Below are positions 1-9,096 of a stretch of 33,062 nucleotides of DNA, piece after piece; positions within the stretch are counted from its first letter, which is position 1, and each line of letters begins with the position of its first letter. Origin of the DNA: Acidobacteriaceae bacterium (GTDB lineage Bacteria > Acidobacteriota > Terriglobia > Terriglobales > Acidobacteriaceae). The stretch lies in NCBI GenBank assembly GCA_025352065.1, contig JANXUC010000183.1, positions 1-33,062 on the forward strand. The letters are read 5' to 3'. Below the pieces are notes generated by a model that had not been told where the DNA came from, searched no databases, and saw only the letters and a program-made list of their open reading frames with translations. The position numbers and the translations under genes were made by a program.

Positions 1-641
1 CCATGAACGGCCAGTGTACAGAATGCTGCCAGACCCACCGGAATGGTATACCAATCCAAAATTCCCGCCTGTTCCCCCGGTTGAAAATTCGTCCAGAGGG
101 GCAGAAAGTTCGTCGTCCCCGTGCCGACAATGGTTGCTGGAGGAAGCGACTGCGACGTTGCAACTGAACCGCTTCCATCGGCTACAACCGGCGGCGCGGC
201 CAACACAAACGCGGACGCTGGCAGTCCGCCCACTGTCTCCGCATCCGCAGCCTTCATGGCATACGGCACGCTCAGCAACAGAATCCGATTCTGTTCCTTC
301 TGCCCCTCCACCTGCACGCCCAGCCAGCGCGCTTCGCCGGAACTGAACAGTCCCATGGGCAGAGGCTTCTCCGCGCCCAGAGAAATTTCGTAGCGTCCTG
401 CGGCATCTGGATGGACGTTCTGTGTCTCCATCCACAACGGCACGCCGCCTTGCTCGTCCGCGTAAAGGGCGAACGTAATCCCGAGCACGCCGCTCCGCGG
501 TTTACCCGCCCCATCTTTGGCGACGCCGTTGAACTTCATCAATTGTGGAACAGCAGTGCTTGCAGAATTGGAACTTGCCCGCGCTCCCGCGACGGAAGCC
601 ATCAGCGACACTACGGCACAAAAACTGAGAATGCGTTTCAT
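1..641 (-). CDS. Secreted tail-fibre-like protein, N-terminal part (runs off left edge)
   Basis: The reading frame starts at an ATG on the minus strand (639-641) and stays open for 213 codons to the window edge, so the C-terminus is missing. The first 22 or so residues (MKRILSFCAVVSLMASVAGA) look like a Sec signal peptide. The next segment holds LMKFNGVAKDGAGKP and VPYAMKAADAETVGGLPAS, a layout I know from acidobacterial secreted proteins annotated as tail-fibre-domain or hypothetical. A GTGTTNFLPLW motif follows near residue 170, which in relatives precedes a repetitive fibre. The last 30 or so codons do not look like that fibre, and a glycine-rich alternative frame exists there, so a frameshift is possible. 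Function is unknown; an extracellular or surface role is inferred. Confidence 0.6.
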   Translation of the reverse strand, partial: MKRILSFCAVVSLMASVAGARASSNSASTAVPQLMKFNGVAKDGAGKPRSGVLGITFALYADEQGGVPLWMETQNVHPDAAGRYEISLGAEKPLPMGLFSSGEARWLGVQVEGQKEQNRILLLSVPYAMKAADAETVGGLPASAFVLAAPPVVADGSGSVATSQSLPPATIVGTGTTNFLPLWTNFQPGEQAGILDWYTIPVGLAAFCTLAVH

Positions 642-934
642 AAAGATTCCCCCGGAAATGGCCTCAGGTAAAGCGATTAAGAAAGGCGACTAGGTAAATA
701 TACTTAGGGAAGGGTTTTGTCGCTACTGAAAAACGGTGCGCATAATCTTGCACAAGCGCCCGCCAATACTGGCTATCCAGGGGCAACAGGGATACTGCGT
801 CAGAACGCGACGGGGACGCCTCATGGAGCTGTTCCTAGAGTGGCAAAATGTCTTTCGGAGGGGACTCTTGGATAAAAAATTCGTCCTAAAGGACAAAGCA
901 GCGACAGCCACAGCCGGAAACCGCGGGTTTTGGC

Positions 935-1004
935 TGCCCCCCAGGGATTCGAACCCCGATACTCTGCTCCAGAGGCAGATGTCCTACCGTTGAACGAGGG
1001 GGCA
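935..1004 (-). tRNA. tRNA-Gln (anticodon CUG)
   Basis: The reverse complement folds as a cloverleaf. The acceptor arms are TGCCCCC and GGGGGCA, the anticodon stem is TCTGC/GCAGA around the loop CTCTGGA (anticodon CTG), and the T arm is CGGGG-TTCGAAT-CCCTG. A U1-A72 end pair is typical of bacterial tRNA-Gln. CCA is not encoded. Confidence 0.93.
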
Positions 1005-1155
1005 AACTTCTGCGGCGGGAGAAACGTCAGCCGCTTGGTTGATCTTATGGGGAGTGCTGCTTGCGGTCAACCTCTGCCTGTGTAGGACGAACATTTCCTA
1101 TTCGTCGGCTTTTGAATTTAGTCGTTGTGGAAAGAAGAAACCAAAGTCAAAAGCT

Positions 1156-1175
1156 GGCGAGCAGGAATGCGCGCC
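1156..1175. repeat. Short palindromic repeat, GGCGAGC family
   Basis: The sequence ggcgagcaggaatgcgcgcc is nearly identical to 19812-19831, where the arms GGCGAGC/GCTCGCC are perfect. Here one arm base is changed. Both copies are followed by ccctaYac and lie between genes, which marks a dispersed intergenic repeat. Confidence 0.6.
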
Positions 1176-1211
1176 CTATACGGGCAAAATCAAAACCTTA
1201 AAGTCAAATGC

Positions 1212-1231
1212 TGCGGACAAAACTGTCCGCA
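1212..1231 (-). terminator. Hairpin downstream of the P-loop kinase gene
   Basis: The arms TGCGGACA and TGTCCGCA are perfect around an AAAC loop, 16 bases past the stop of the minus-strand gene at 1247. The downstream tract on that strand is only moderately T-rich, so this may be a terminator or another palindromic repeat. Confidence 0.45.
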
Positions 1232-1246
1232 TTCCATTAGCAAAGG

Positions 1247-2389
1247 CTATTCGACTTCAACCGCTGGCTCTGCCACTTCCGCCTGAGCCTCTGCTTCTGA
1301 TTCCTGGCCTGCTCCCGCTGCTTCAGCTTCTTTCTTCTTCACGCGGACGTTCGTAATTTTCGTAAAGCCTTCTTCGAACGTGGGCGGACGCAGTTTGCTC
1401 GCCATGCGACGCATCACGTCTTCGGCGACTACGCGCTGGCGCTTTTGATTGCGCTCCAGGCAAACTTCGAGCGGCACATCGAAGAATACGGCGTGCACTT
1501 CATAGCCGTAGTCATGCGCCAGCTTGATCCAGCCCTGGCGTTCGTGCGGAGAAAGGTTGGTGGCATCCACGTAGTTCATGGGACGCCGAGCGACCATTCG
1601 TGCGCGCAGCAGCGAACGCAGGTTCGAGAACACCAGATCCTGAAAACGCTGCTCGTTGGGGTCGTCGAAAAGCAGGCCGCGGAGCAAATCGCTGGAAAGT
1701 GGAGTGATGTTGTTGCGCTTGAACCACGAACTCTTTCCCGATCCGGGAAGGCCAATGGCCAGAACCGTCACGCCTTTGTACTTCTTGGGGGCGGAAGGAT
1801 CTTGGGCCACCGCAGCCGCTGCAACCGGCCGCGGAACTGGAGTCTGTCCGTTGGGCTCGTGGCCGTGCTCGGGCTCTTGGCCATGCTCGTGATCAACGCC
1901 GTTGGTCACCTGCGCGGCATTCCCAATTTGGGAAACTTCGGAAGGTTTCGATCTGCCGCGTCCGCGACGGCTGCGACGGCGACGTCCGCGGTTGGGGCTA
2001 CTGGGTCGCCCTTCGGCTCCTTCGGACGCGTCAGGGGGGCTCCCAGCGTCAGCGCTGGCCATCTCAGGAGCGGCAGGCTCGGGCTCAACCCTCGCCCGTC
2101 TTACCGACGCTACGCGTGCGGGAGCCGCGCGCCGGGGGGCCGGCACTCCGGGCCCGTCCACTCGATTCCAACGATTGTCGTCGTCAATGTCTACGTGGCT
2201 GCTGGTTCTTGCAGGGGTGGCTTGATTGCCAATCGGCGGAGCAGCTTCGCGTCCCACGGTAGTCCGTTGCGCGTCGTAGAGCTCGGGCTGAAGAGGAGCT
2301 TGTTTCGGTTGATCGGACGGGAGCTGTTCGGCGTCACCGTCTTTCTTCTTTTTACGTCTCATAAGTCGGTCACGCATCCAATTGCGCAT
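1247..2389 (-). CDS. P-loop (AAA_33-type) kinase with long disordered N-terminal arm
   Basis: The C-terminal half holds a Walker A motif, GLPGSGKSSWFKR, followed by SSDLLRGLLFDD and an LERN.KRQR lid-like stretch. This resembles the AAA_33/polynucleotide-kinase-like P-loop kinases. The first 200 or so residues are low complexity, rich in Arg, Pro, Ala, Glu and Lys, including a GRRRRSRRGRGRS block that could bind nucleic acid. The C-terminal tail is Glu/Ala-rich. I chose the ATG at 2389 because the 41 codons upstream (to another ATG at 2512) look non-coding and contain a palindrome. No convincing Shine-Dalgarno is visible at either start. The substrate is unknown; RNA-end repair or phosphorylation is only a guess. 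Confidence 0.72.
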   Translation of the reverse strand: MRNWMRDRLMRRKKKKDGDAEQLPSDQPKQAPLQPELYDAQRTTVGREAAPPIGNQATPARTSSHVDIDDDNRWNRVDGPGVPAPRRAAPARVASVRRARVEPEPAAPEMASADAGSPPDASEGAEGRPSSPNRGRRRRSRRGRGRSKPSEVSQIGNAAQVTNGVDHEHGQEPEHGHEPNGQTPVPRPVAAAAVAQDPSAPKKYKGVTVLAIGLPGSGKSSWFKRNNITPLSSDLLRGLLFDDPNEQRFQDLVFSNLRSLLRARMVARRPMNYVDATNLSPHERQGWIKLAHDYGYEVHAVFFDVPLEVCLERNQKRQRVVAEDVMRRMASKLRPPTFEEGFTKITNVRVKKKEAEAAGAGQESEAEAQAEVAEPAVEVE

Positions 2390-2394
2390 AAATT

Positions 2395-2411
2395 TGCTTG
2401 TAACACAAGCA
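2395..2411. promoter_or_regulatory. Inverted repeat just upstream of the kinase start
   Basis: tgcttgt-aac-acaagca is a perfect 7-bp inverted repeat ending 6 bases before the preferred start of the kinase gene. It could be an operator or a small 5' UTR hairpin. No known regulator is assigned. Confidence 0.3.
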
Positions 2412-2659
2412 TATACCTTCGGGCAATCCAGCGCACGTTCGGGAACATACACAATCATCATCAGCAAACGTTTGCGAAGACTCCCTTCGTGGAATTGCGC
2501 TGGCACGGCCATTCACAAAAGCGATCCGCGCGATTCACGAAAGCGAACGTGATTCCGCGCATTGCTGCCCTGCCCTCGGCCCTGCTAACATCTTGAGTTC
2601 GCCTACATTTCCATCGGTCTCACATGCGCGGTTCTCACATAAACGGAGGAGTTCTAGCA

Positions 2660-3670
2660 ATGGCAATTAAAGTTGGTATCAACGGATTTGGGCGCATCGG
2701 ACGCAATGTCCTGCGCGCCTCTCTCAACGACCCTAACATCGACATTGTCGCCGTCAACGATTTGACGGATACGAAAACCTTGGCCCATTTGCTCAAGTAT
2801 GACTCGGTTCTGGGCAACCTGAGCCACACCGTCACACATGGCGATGACTTTATCCAAGTGGAAGACAAAAAAATTAAGGCTTTCAAAGAAAGAGATCCCG
2901 GAGCGCTGGATTGGTCAGGCTCCGGCGTGCAAGTCGTGGTGGAATCGACCGGGCACTTCACGGATGCGGAAGGCGCCAAGAAGCATTTGCGCGGCACGGT
3001 GAAGAAGGTCATCATTTCGGCTCCGGCGAAGGGCGAAGACATCACGGTCGTGCTCGGCGTAAATCACGAGAACTACGACGCGGCGAAGCACAATATTATT
3101 TCCAACGCGTCTTGTACTACGAATTGTCTGGCGCCCATCGCCAAGGTCATCAACGACAAATTCAAGATCGTCAGCGGGACCATGACGACCATCCACTCCT
3201 ACACGAACGACCAGGTCATTCTGGACTTTCCGCACAAGGATTTACGTCGCGCTCGCGCGGCCGCGCTGTCCATGATTCCGACCACCACGGGAGCCGCAAA
3301 GGCTGTAAGTCTCGTCATTCCAGAGCTGAAGGGCAAGCTGGATGGCTTCTCGATGCGGGTGCCGACGCCGAACGTTTCGGTGGTCGACATGGTGGTTTTC
3401 GTCGAGAAGAAAACCACCGTTGAAGAGATCAATGAAGCACTGAAGAAGGCTTCCGAAGCCGGTCCGCTGAAGGGCTATCTGGGATTTGAAACCAACGAAC
3501 TGGTTTCCAGCGACTTCAAGGGCAATCCGATGTCTTCCATCGTGGATGCGCCGATGACGCGCGTTGTGGCGGGCAACTGCGTGAAAGTGATTTCCTGGTA
3601 CGACAACGAATGGGGCTATTCCTGCCGGGTGCGGGATTTGATCAACTACATCGGCAGCAAAGGGCTGTAA
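2660..3670 (+). CDS. gap: Glyceraldehyde-3-phosphate dehydrogenase, type I
   Basis: This 336-residue protein has the usual family length. It opens with the NAD-binding [12 protein letters not shown] motif, has the catalytic cysteine in [12 protein letters not shown], and ends with the [13 protein letters not shown] block. It catalyses phosphorylating oxidation of glyceraldehyde 3-phosphate in the cytosol. The start at MAIKVG is chosen because GGAGGAG lies about 9 bases upstream; a longer in-frame start exists at 2624 but adds an unlikely leader. It is followed 89 bases later by pgk on the same strand, and tpiA comes after that, giving a lower-glycolysis cluster. Confidence 0.97.
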   Translation: MAIKVGINGFGRIGRNVLRASLNDPNIDIVAVNDLTDTKTLAHLLKYDSVLGNLSHTVTHGDDFIQVEDKKIKAFKERDPGALDWSGSGVQVVVESTGHFTDAEGAKKHLRGTVKKVIISAPAKGEDITVVLGVNHENYDAAKHNIISNASCTTNCLAPIAKVINDKFKIVSGTMTTIHSYTNDQVILDFPHKDLRRARAAALSMIPTTTGAAKAVSLVIPELKGKLDGFSMRVPTPNVSVVDMVVFVEKKTTVEEINEALKKASEAGPLKGYLGFETNELVSSDFKGNPMSSIVDAPMTRVVAGNCVKVISWYDNEWGYSCRVRDLINYIGSKGL

Positions 3671-3759
3671 GTTGCTTAGCTCAAAGGGTTCAACTCAGCG
3701 GGAACCGGCAACGGTTCCCGCCTTTCCGACACACTGCACTCTGGAGAAACTGGCTCACC

Positions 3760-4971
3760 ATGTCGAAGCTTTCGATTCGCGATCTTCCGCTAGCCGACAA
3801 CCGCATTTTTATGCGCGTGGACTTCAACGTTCCTATTGAAGATGGTCGCGTAACGGATGACACGCGCATCCGCGAAACGTTGCCCACGATTGAATATGCT
3901 TTGCGTCACGGCGCGAAGCTGATTTTGTCCGCTCATTTGGGACGCCCTAAGGGTAAAGTCAATCCCAAGTACAGCTTGAAGCCGGTGGCGGAACGGCTGC
4001 GGATATTGCTGGATAAGCAAATGGAGGGTACGCAGAACGTGGGCTACTGTCCCGATTGCGTGGGCGAGCAGGCGGAAGAAATGGCGCGGAATCTGGAGCG
4101 CGGGCAGGCGCTGCTGCTGGAAAACTTGCGCTTCCATCCTGAAGAAGAAGCCAACGACGAAGCGTTTTCGAAGCAGCTAGCCTCGCTGGCCGATTTTTAC
4201 GTGAATGACGCGTTTGGGACGGCGCATCGGGCGCACGCGTCGACCGTTGGCATCACAAAGTTTGTGAAAAAGTCCGCTGCCGGATTGCTGATGGAAAAAG
4301 AACTCGAGTACATGGGCAAGGCGATGCAGAACCCGGCGCGTCCGTTCGTGGCGATTCTGGGCGGAGCGAAAGTTAGCGACAAGATTGGCGTGATTCAAAA
4401 CCTGCTGACTAAAGTGAACGCGCTGATCATTGGCGGCGGCATGGCCTATACGTTTTTGAAGGCGCAGGGTCAGTCCATTGGCAAGTCTTTGGTGGAAGAA
4501 GACAAGGTTGATCTGGCGAAACAGCTTCTGCAACTGGCGCAGACCAACAAAGTGAAATTTCTGTTGCCGGTGGATCACGTTGTCGCTGAGCGCTTTGAAG
4601 CGACCGCGAAACCGCAGCCTGTCGGCGTGGGAGAGGCCATTCCAGCGGAGATGATGGCGCTGGATATCGGTCCGAAGACGATTGAACTGTTTACCGAAGA
4701 AATTTCTTTGGCGGAGACGATTGTCTGGAACGGACCGATGGGCGTGTTCGAAATGCCGGCGTTTGCCAATGGCACAATGAAGATTGCGGAAGCGGTGGCG
4801 GAAAATATTGGCGCGGTTTCAATCGCTGGTGGCGGCGATACTGTGGCTGCCGTACATAAGGCTGGCGTGGCCGACAAGATCACGCATATTTCTACCGGCG
4901 GTGGCGCCTCGCTGGAATTTTTGGAAGGCAAGAAGCTGCCTGGCGTGGAGGCATTGACGGAGAAAGCGTAA
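3760..4971 (+). CDS. pgk: Phosphoglycerate kinase
   Basis: This 403-residue protein carries the family hallmarks in order: MRVDFNVP near the N-terminus, [42 protein letters not shown] and the nucleotide-loop motif [11 protein letters not shown]. It transfers the acyl phosphate of 1,3-bisphosphoglycerate to ADP. The start at [10 protein letters not shown] is set by the family N-terminus and a GGAGAA about a dozen bases upstream. The gene lies between gap and tpiA on the same strand. A palindromic repeat separates it from tpiA. Confidence 0.97.
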   Translation: MSKLSIRDLPLADNRIFMRVDFNVPIEDGRVTDDTRIRETLPTIEYALRHGAKLILSAHLGRPKGKVNPKYSLKPVAERLRILLDKQMEGTQNVGYCPDCVGEQAEEMARNLERGQALLLENLRFHPEEEANDEAFSKQLASLADFYVNDAFGTAHRAHASTVGITKFVKKSAAGLLMEKELEYMGKAMQNPARPFVAILGGAKVSDKIGVIQNLLTKVNALIIGGGMAYTFLKAQGQSIGKSLVEEDKVDLAKQLLQLAQTNKVKFLLPVDHVVAERFEATAKPQPVGVGEAIPAEMMALDIGPKTIELFTEEISLAETIVWNGPMGVFEMPAFANGTMKIAEAVAENIGAVSIAGGGDTVAAVHKAGVADKITHISTGGGASLEFLEGKKLPGVEALTEKA

Positions 4972-4991
4972 GAGTGTTTCATAAAAGCAAA

Positions 4992-5077
4992 TTGTCATTC
5001 TGAGCGAAGCGAAGAATCCCTATTGCCGCAAGACTGTTGACAACGAAAGGGATTCCTCGCTGCGCTCGGAATGACAA
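4992..5077. repeat. Palindromic dispersed repeat between pgk and tpiA
   Basis: Two imperfect 30-base arms (4992-5021, beginning ttgtcattctgagcgaag; 5048-5077, ending cgctcggaatgacaa) are inverted around a 26-base centre. Related arms occur near 14505-14663 and 31236-31275, so this is a family. In transcripts crossing the operon it would form a long stem-loop that could attenuate or stabilise mRNA. Confidence 0.85.
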
Positions 5078-5117
5078 TCGGGTTCATTTAAGTTTGCAGT
5101 TCTAAGAAAAGGATTCC

Positions 5118-5867
5118 ATGCGTAAGAAGCTGCTGGCCGCAAACTGGAAGATGTACAAGACTCCCGACGATTGCCGCGCGTTTGTGCGCGACTTTCTCCC
5201 ACTCATCGCCAATCCTGGGCGGGACGAAATTGTTCTCTGCCCTCCTTACGTGGATTTGCATGCCACGCTGGAGGCGGTGAAGGGCTCTGGGCTTTGCGTG
5301 GGGGCGCAGAATCTGCATTGGGAAAAAGAAGGCGCATTTACCGGAGAAGTCTCACGAGTTATGCTGGTGGCGCTAGGAGTTACGCATGTGATTATTGGCC
5401 ATTCTGAGCGTCGCCAATATTTTGCGGAGACGGACGACACCGTCAATCGCAAGCTGGAATCCGCGCTGGAAGCCGGATTGGCGCCGATTGTATGCGTTGG
5501 CGAAGTGCTGGAAGAACGTGAAGCGGGGCTGACGGATGATGTTCTGCGCCGACAATGCACGCGGGCGTTCAGTGGAATTTCCGCGAAGAAGGCGGAGAAG
5601 TTGGTCGTGGCTTACGAGCCAGTATGGGCCATCGGGACGGGCAAGACGGCGACGCCGCAGATTGCAGCAAGCGCGCACCTTGTCATTCGCGAGGAGGCCG
5701 TGGAAGCCTTTGGTGCGGAGTTTGCCGATAAGTTGCGCATTCTTTATGGCGGCTCGGTGAAGCCGGACAATGTGAAATCGCTGATGGCGGAGCCGGAGAT
5801 TGACGGTGGACTGGTGGGTGGTGCCAGTCTTGATCCGAAGTCGTGGTCGGCGATTGTGAATTATTGA
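5118..5867 (+). CDS. tpiA: Triose-phosphate isomerase
   Basis: The 249-residue protein has the full set of active-site motifs: AANWKMYK (substrate lysine), IIGHSERR (catalytic histidine), YEPVWAIGTGKTATP (catalytic glutamate and loop 6) and LYGGSVKPDN (phosphate binding). It interconverts dihydroxyacetone phosphate and glyceraldehyde 3-phosphate. An AAAAGG lies a few bases before the ATG. It completes the gap-pgk-tpiA order but is set apart from pgk by a 146-base spacer filled by a palindromic repeat. Confidence 0.97.
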   Translation: MRKKLLAANWKMYKTPDDCRAFVRDFLPLIANPGRDEIVLCPPYVDLHATLEAVKGSGLCVGAQNLHWEKEGAFTGEVSRVMLVALGVTHVIIGHSERRQYFAETDDTVNRKLESALEAGLAPIVCVGEVLEEREAGLTDDVLRRQCTRAFSGISAKKAEKLVVAYEPVWAIGTGKTATPQIAASAHLVIREEAVEAFGAEFADKLRILYGGSVKPDNVKSLMAEPEIDGGLVGGASLDPKSWSAIVNY

Positions 5868-5912
5868 TTTGTGGAGCAAGCTCGCTACCGAGAGAAATTT
5901 GTGCAGCGGTCT

Positions 5913-6049
5913 CGGGAAGGGCATGGCTTCAGCCGTGCCGTTAGATTCACTATGACGCAGGCTGATGAGGGTGCAGTTGACATTCCCTCAGGGGCTAAAG
6001 CCCGGTTCGGGATGATCAGGATGGCACGACTGAAGTCGTGCCCTTCCCG
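5913..6049. repeat. Palindromic repeat, 'gaagggca.ggcttcagccgtgcc' family
   Basis: Outer arms at 5913-5939 and 6023-6049 (cgggaagggc...; ...gtcgtgcccttcccg) are inverted around a centre that holds cctcaggggctaaagccc. The same centre and right arm recur at 14711-14773, and the left arm recurs at 31318-31344. It fills the tpiA to enoyl-CoA hydratase gap, and no gene is visible there. Confidence 0.75.
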
Positions 6050-6133
6050 CAGACCAAAATCGTCGGACGGCGTAGATTCTTGCCTTTTTGACGACACCAT
6101 ACTTGGAACCACACCATTTTATTTGGAACACTT

Positions 6134-6916
6134 ATGACCTACGAAAATATTCTGTTCGAGAAGAAGAACTCCATCGGCTACGTGACCGTGAACCGCCCGA
6201 AAGCGCTGAATGCGCTGAATCTGGCGACTCTAGAAGAACTTCGGTCGGCCTTCACCGAGATTCGCGATGACGCAAGCCTGCGTGCTGCGATTTTGACGGG
6301 CGCTGGAGAAAAGGCTTTTGTGGCTGGGGCGGACATCAACGAACTGGCGCAGCAGGATGCCGTGCAAGGAAAAGCTTTCGCACATCGCGGGCAATCCGTG
6401 TTTGATCTGATTGAGAATCTTGGTAAGCCCGTAATCGCGTGCATTAACGGCTTTGCCCTCGGCGGCGGCTGCGAATTGGCCTTGGCCTGCACCATCCGTC
6501 TGGCCAGCGAGAATGCGAAGCTGGGCCAGCCTGAGGTCAAGCTCGGCATCATTCCGGGATACGGCGGTTCCCAGCGTCTACCACGTCTGGTCGGCAAAGG
6601 CATTGCGATGCAGATTGTGCTGACAGGCGAAATGATCACAGCGCAGGAAGCGCTCCGGGTTGGTCTGGTCAACGAAGTGACTGCGCCGGACGACCTGATT
6701 CCGCGCGCCGAGACCATTGCGCAAAAAATCATTGCCAACGCGCCTTTGGCGGTTCAGTACGCTCTGGAAGCGGTCAACAAAGGCATGGGAATGACCTTGG
6801 CGGAAGGCCTCTTCCTGGAAGCGGCGCTATTTGGCGTTTGCTGCTCGACGGAAGACAAGAAAGAAGGCACGACCGCGTTTTTGGAGAAGCGGGCGGCGCA
6901 GTTCCAAGGCAAGTAG
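6134..6916 (+). CDS. Enoyl-CoA hydratase (crotonase family)
   Basis: The 260-residue protein matches short-chain enoyl-CoA hydratases along its whole length. It has the oxyanion-hole segments KAFVAGADI and INGFALGGGCELALAC, and both catalytic glutamates are in place, in GGGCELA and in GQPEVKLGIIPGYGG. It hydrates trans-2-enoyl-CoA thioesters in beta-oxidation or a related acyl-CoA pathway. The exact substrate cannot be told from sequence. The ribosome-binding site is weak, and no other fatty-acid gene is adjacent, so it seems to stand alone. Confidence 0.92.
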   Translation: MTYENILFEKKNSIGYVTVNRPKALNALNLATLEELRSAFTEIRDDASLRAAILTGAGEKAFVAGADINELAQQDAVQGKAFAHRGQSVFDLIENLGKPVIACINGFALGGGCELALACTIRLASENAKLGQPEVKLGIIPGYGGSQRLPRLVGKGIAMQIVLTGEMITAQEALRVGLVNEVTAPDDLIPRAETIAQKIIANAPLAVQYALEAVNKGMGMTLAEGLFLEAALFGVCCSTEDKKEGTTAFLEKRAAQFQGK

Positions 6917-6956
6917 CGCGTCAGGGGCTCGTCATTTGTAAGCCGGCCTTTGAGAT

Positions 6957-7043
6957 TTGTCATTCCGATGCAGAGAGGGATCCGTTTCGCTGTGAGAGAT
7001 CTGTAGCGAAAGCGATTGGTCACTTCGTACAGCATGACAAGGG
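6957..7043. repeat. Degenerate member of the 'tgtcattcc...' repeat family
   Basis: The segment starts with ttgtcattccgatgcagaga and ends with cagcatgacaaggga. This is a loose inverted pair resembling diverged arms of the 4992-5077 element. It lies in the gap between the convergent hydratase and FecR-like genes. Confidence 0.35.
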
Positions 7044-7118
7044 AACCAGAGATCTCCGAATGCACAGCAAGGGAGCGAGCCAAATAGGCGCAGTTTCTTT
7101 CCAACTGAAATTTCCAGG

Positions 7119-7943
7119 CTAGGGTTTCGCGGGGCTGACGGGATCGTCGTGGTGAATCAGAAATAGGACCGTCACCCCGCCTGCCACGCCCGCTCCCACA
7201 TACAGTGCTGTCTGCGAGTTCAAGGGACCAGAGCTGGCCGCGCTCGCTGCGCCGCCGCGTGTCGGCCTCTGGCGCGCCTGCTCGGCTGCCGATGGACACG
7301 CTTCCCGCTTCGCCTCTTGTCCAGCTCGCAGCAGCTCGCCACGATCCGTCTGCGGCTCCTGCACCGCCGTCCCACCCAGATTGCCTAACGGGGCGCCGTT
7401 TACGTCGCGGTCGCGGTCCGCATCGACGAGCTTGCTAACATCTGCTGATTTTTTGTCTTTGTCGTGGGGGCGCTGCGCGCGTCCGTAGACGCGGACATCG
7501 GCTCCGCGCGCTTGAATCAATACTTGTCCCCCCTCCGCGTAACTTACCGCGAAGTCTGTCCAGGCATCCCATTGCTGCGGCTTGACCGTCCAGCAACCTG
7601 CTTGAACCGCAAATCCGCGTTGCGTATTCACGCTCACGCCGCCACGTTCCAGAACCGCGTAGGTGGTTTCGTAACGAAGAGCTGTGTCCGTCCCCAGCAT
7701 GGCGTTGGTGCCGCCTTGCGTCAGATTGCCGCCTCCGTCTTTTTGCGTAACGGTTAAATCGCCAGGCAGAACCGCCTGGGAATTCGCTACTGGGCGCCCG
7801 TTGACCGCTATGTCGCCGTGCGCCGTCAACATCGCTCCTGCCGTGTCCTGAGCTACAAGGGCGACCGGAAATACCACTAGCAGCGCCCCGCACACATGTG
7901 CTCGTAACTTCCTGTTCCAGCCAGTCTTATTGCAAATGAACAC
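7119..7943 (-). CDS. FecR-like envelope protein
   Basis: The protein has an N-terminal hydrophobic export segment (CGALLVVFPVALVAQ). It is followed by an AMLTAHGDIAVNGRPV stretch and GGTNAMLGTDTALRYE, resembling the FecR-like beta domain found in exported acidobacterial proteins. Near the C-terminus a glycine/alanine/valine membrane segment (LYVGAGVAGGVTVLFLI) precedes a short HHDDP tail. I chose the GTG at 7943 because CGGAG lies 5 bases upstream; the frame also continues to a GTG at 7970. Probably anchored in or secreted across the inner membrane; function unknown. Confidence 0.68.
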   Translation of the reverse strand: MFICNKTGWNRKLRAHVCGALLVVFPVALVAQDTAGAMLTAHGDIAVNGRPVANSQAVLPGDLTVTQKDGGGNLTQGGTNAMLGTDTALRYETTYAVLERGGVSVNTQRGFAVQAGCWTVKPQQWDAWTDFAVSYAEGGQVLIQARGADVRVYGRAQRPHDKDKKSADVSKLVDADRDRDVNGAPLGNLGGTAVQEPQTDRGELLRAGQEAKREACPSAAEQARQRPTRGGAASAASSGPLNSQTALYVGAGVAGGVTVLFLIHHDDPVSPAKP

Positions 7944-8259
7944 GTAAACTCCGAGACGAAAACATTCCACCCTTAAGAGTACGCACGAACTCTTTCTCGG
8001 TCAAGGCGATTGAAGATTACAAGGGTACTTACTGGCGCAAGTCTACCTTTCCGCCCTATGGATCAGAAATTTTGGTGCTTTGTTTTTAGTGCCCCTATTT
8101 TACAAATGACAGGCGGGAATCCGCGAAAAAATCTCTGGGATGACCCTAGACAGACAACAGAAGTGCCGGATGAGTTTGTTCTATATCGTTGGCCAGAAAC
8201 CGATTTCAGGGCATACTATCAACACAGCGGCTCGGTAGTGGACCCTCTGCGGAGGATGT

Positions 8260-9096
8260 GTGCAAGTTTCCACCAACTCAAAGCAAGACCTTACGCCCGT
8301 GCCTCCTGGTGTCGGACTGAGTCCAGCACAAGGACCTGAGCCGGGTCCTGAGCAGCGCCAACGGAAGCGACTGATTCTGGCATTGGTGTGCCTGCTGGCA
8401 GCTATTTGCGTGGTTGCAATCAAGAATCGCGCGTACCTGCTTCCTACGGAACCGGCCGAACCCCAGGCACAGGCAGTCTCGTCTGAGCCGCAAAGTCCTC
8501 CTGTTATCCCCACGAAAATTCCCACTGACGCGGGAAGCGGTGCAGCAACAAACGCACTGCATGGTAAGAACAAGCCCAACAGCAAGGCTCGCAAGTCAGG
8601 ACCGGAAACCACTCAGGCGGACACTTATACGCCCAGTGTGAGCCGCAGAGCGCTGCCTCCGCTGGACGTTGAGGTGTATGCGGGCGGACGGGCGGTTCCA
8701 CTGCAACCCAAGGTGCCCAATGCTGTGCGCGTGGACACCAGCAACGGAACCGAAGGCCGGGCGGCGTCCTCGCAGGCTGGCGCCACAGGATCGACGGTTG
8801 CAGCGGACCGGGTGCGGATATCGCCCGAGGCACTGCAAGTTCTCGCACATCCGGTCGATCCGAACTACCCGCTGCTAGCCCGCGAGATGAAGGTGCAGGG
8901 GGCGGTTGTCCTGGATGCGCTGATTGGACGAGATGGCACAATTCAGAATTTGAAGATCGTAAGTGGCCCTGCGATACTGGCGAATGCAGCCATGGAAGCG
9001 GTCCGGCAATGGCGATTCAAGCCTTATTATCAACAAGGTGAAGCGGTTGAAACGGCAGCGCGGATTACCGTGAACTTCACGATTTCCACAACTTAG
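8260..9096 (+). CDS. TonB-family energy-transducer-like protein
   Basis: The start is a GTG with GGAGGA just upstream. A short cytoplasmic N-terminus (rich in Pro and Gln) leads to one transmembrane helix (LILALVCLLAAICVVAI, about residues 37-54). A long Pro/Ser/Lys periplasmic linker follows. The last 90 or so residues form a TonB C-terminal domain with YPLLAREMKVQGAVVLDALI, AAMEAVRQWRFKPYY and a closing VNFTI. Such proteins link the energised inner membrane to outer-membrane receptors, or act as TonB-like adaptors. No ExbB/ExbD or receptor gene is nearby, so its partner is unknown. Confidence 0.88.
   Translation: MQVSTNSKQDLTPVPPGVGLSPAQGPEPGPEQRQRKRLILALVCLLAAICVVAIKNRAYLLPTEPAEPQAQAVSSEPQSPPVIPTKIPTDAGSGAATNALHGKNKPNSKARKSGPETTQADTYTPSVSRRALPPLDVEVYAGGRAVPLQPKVPNAVRVDTSNGTEGRAASSQAGATGSTVAADRVRISPEALQVLAHPVDPNYPLLAREMKVQGAVVLDALIGRDGTIQNLKIVSGPAILANAAMEAVRQWRFKPYYQQGEAVETAARITVNFTISTT

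Noticed and set aside
1445-2596. 383-codon plus-strand open frame
   Set aside because: It is antisense to the P-loop kinase gene, has no family features, and arises from the high-GC third-position pattern of the real gene.
8010-8339. 109-codon frame before the TonB-family gene
   Set aside because: It has no ribosome-binding site or family and overlaps the start of the better-supported TonB gene.
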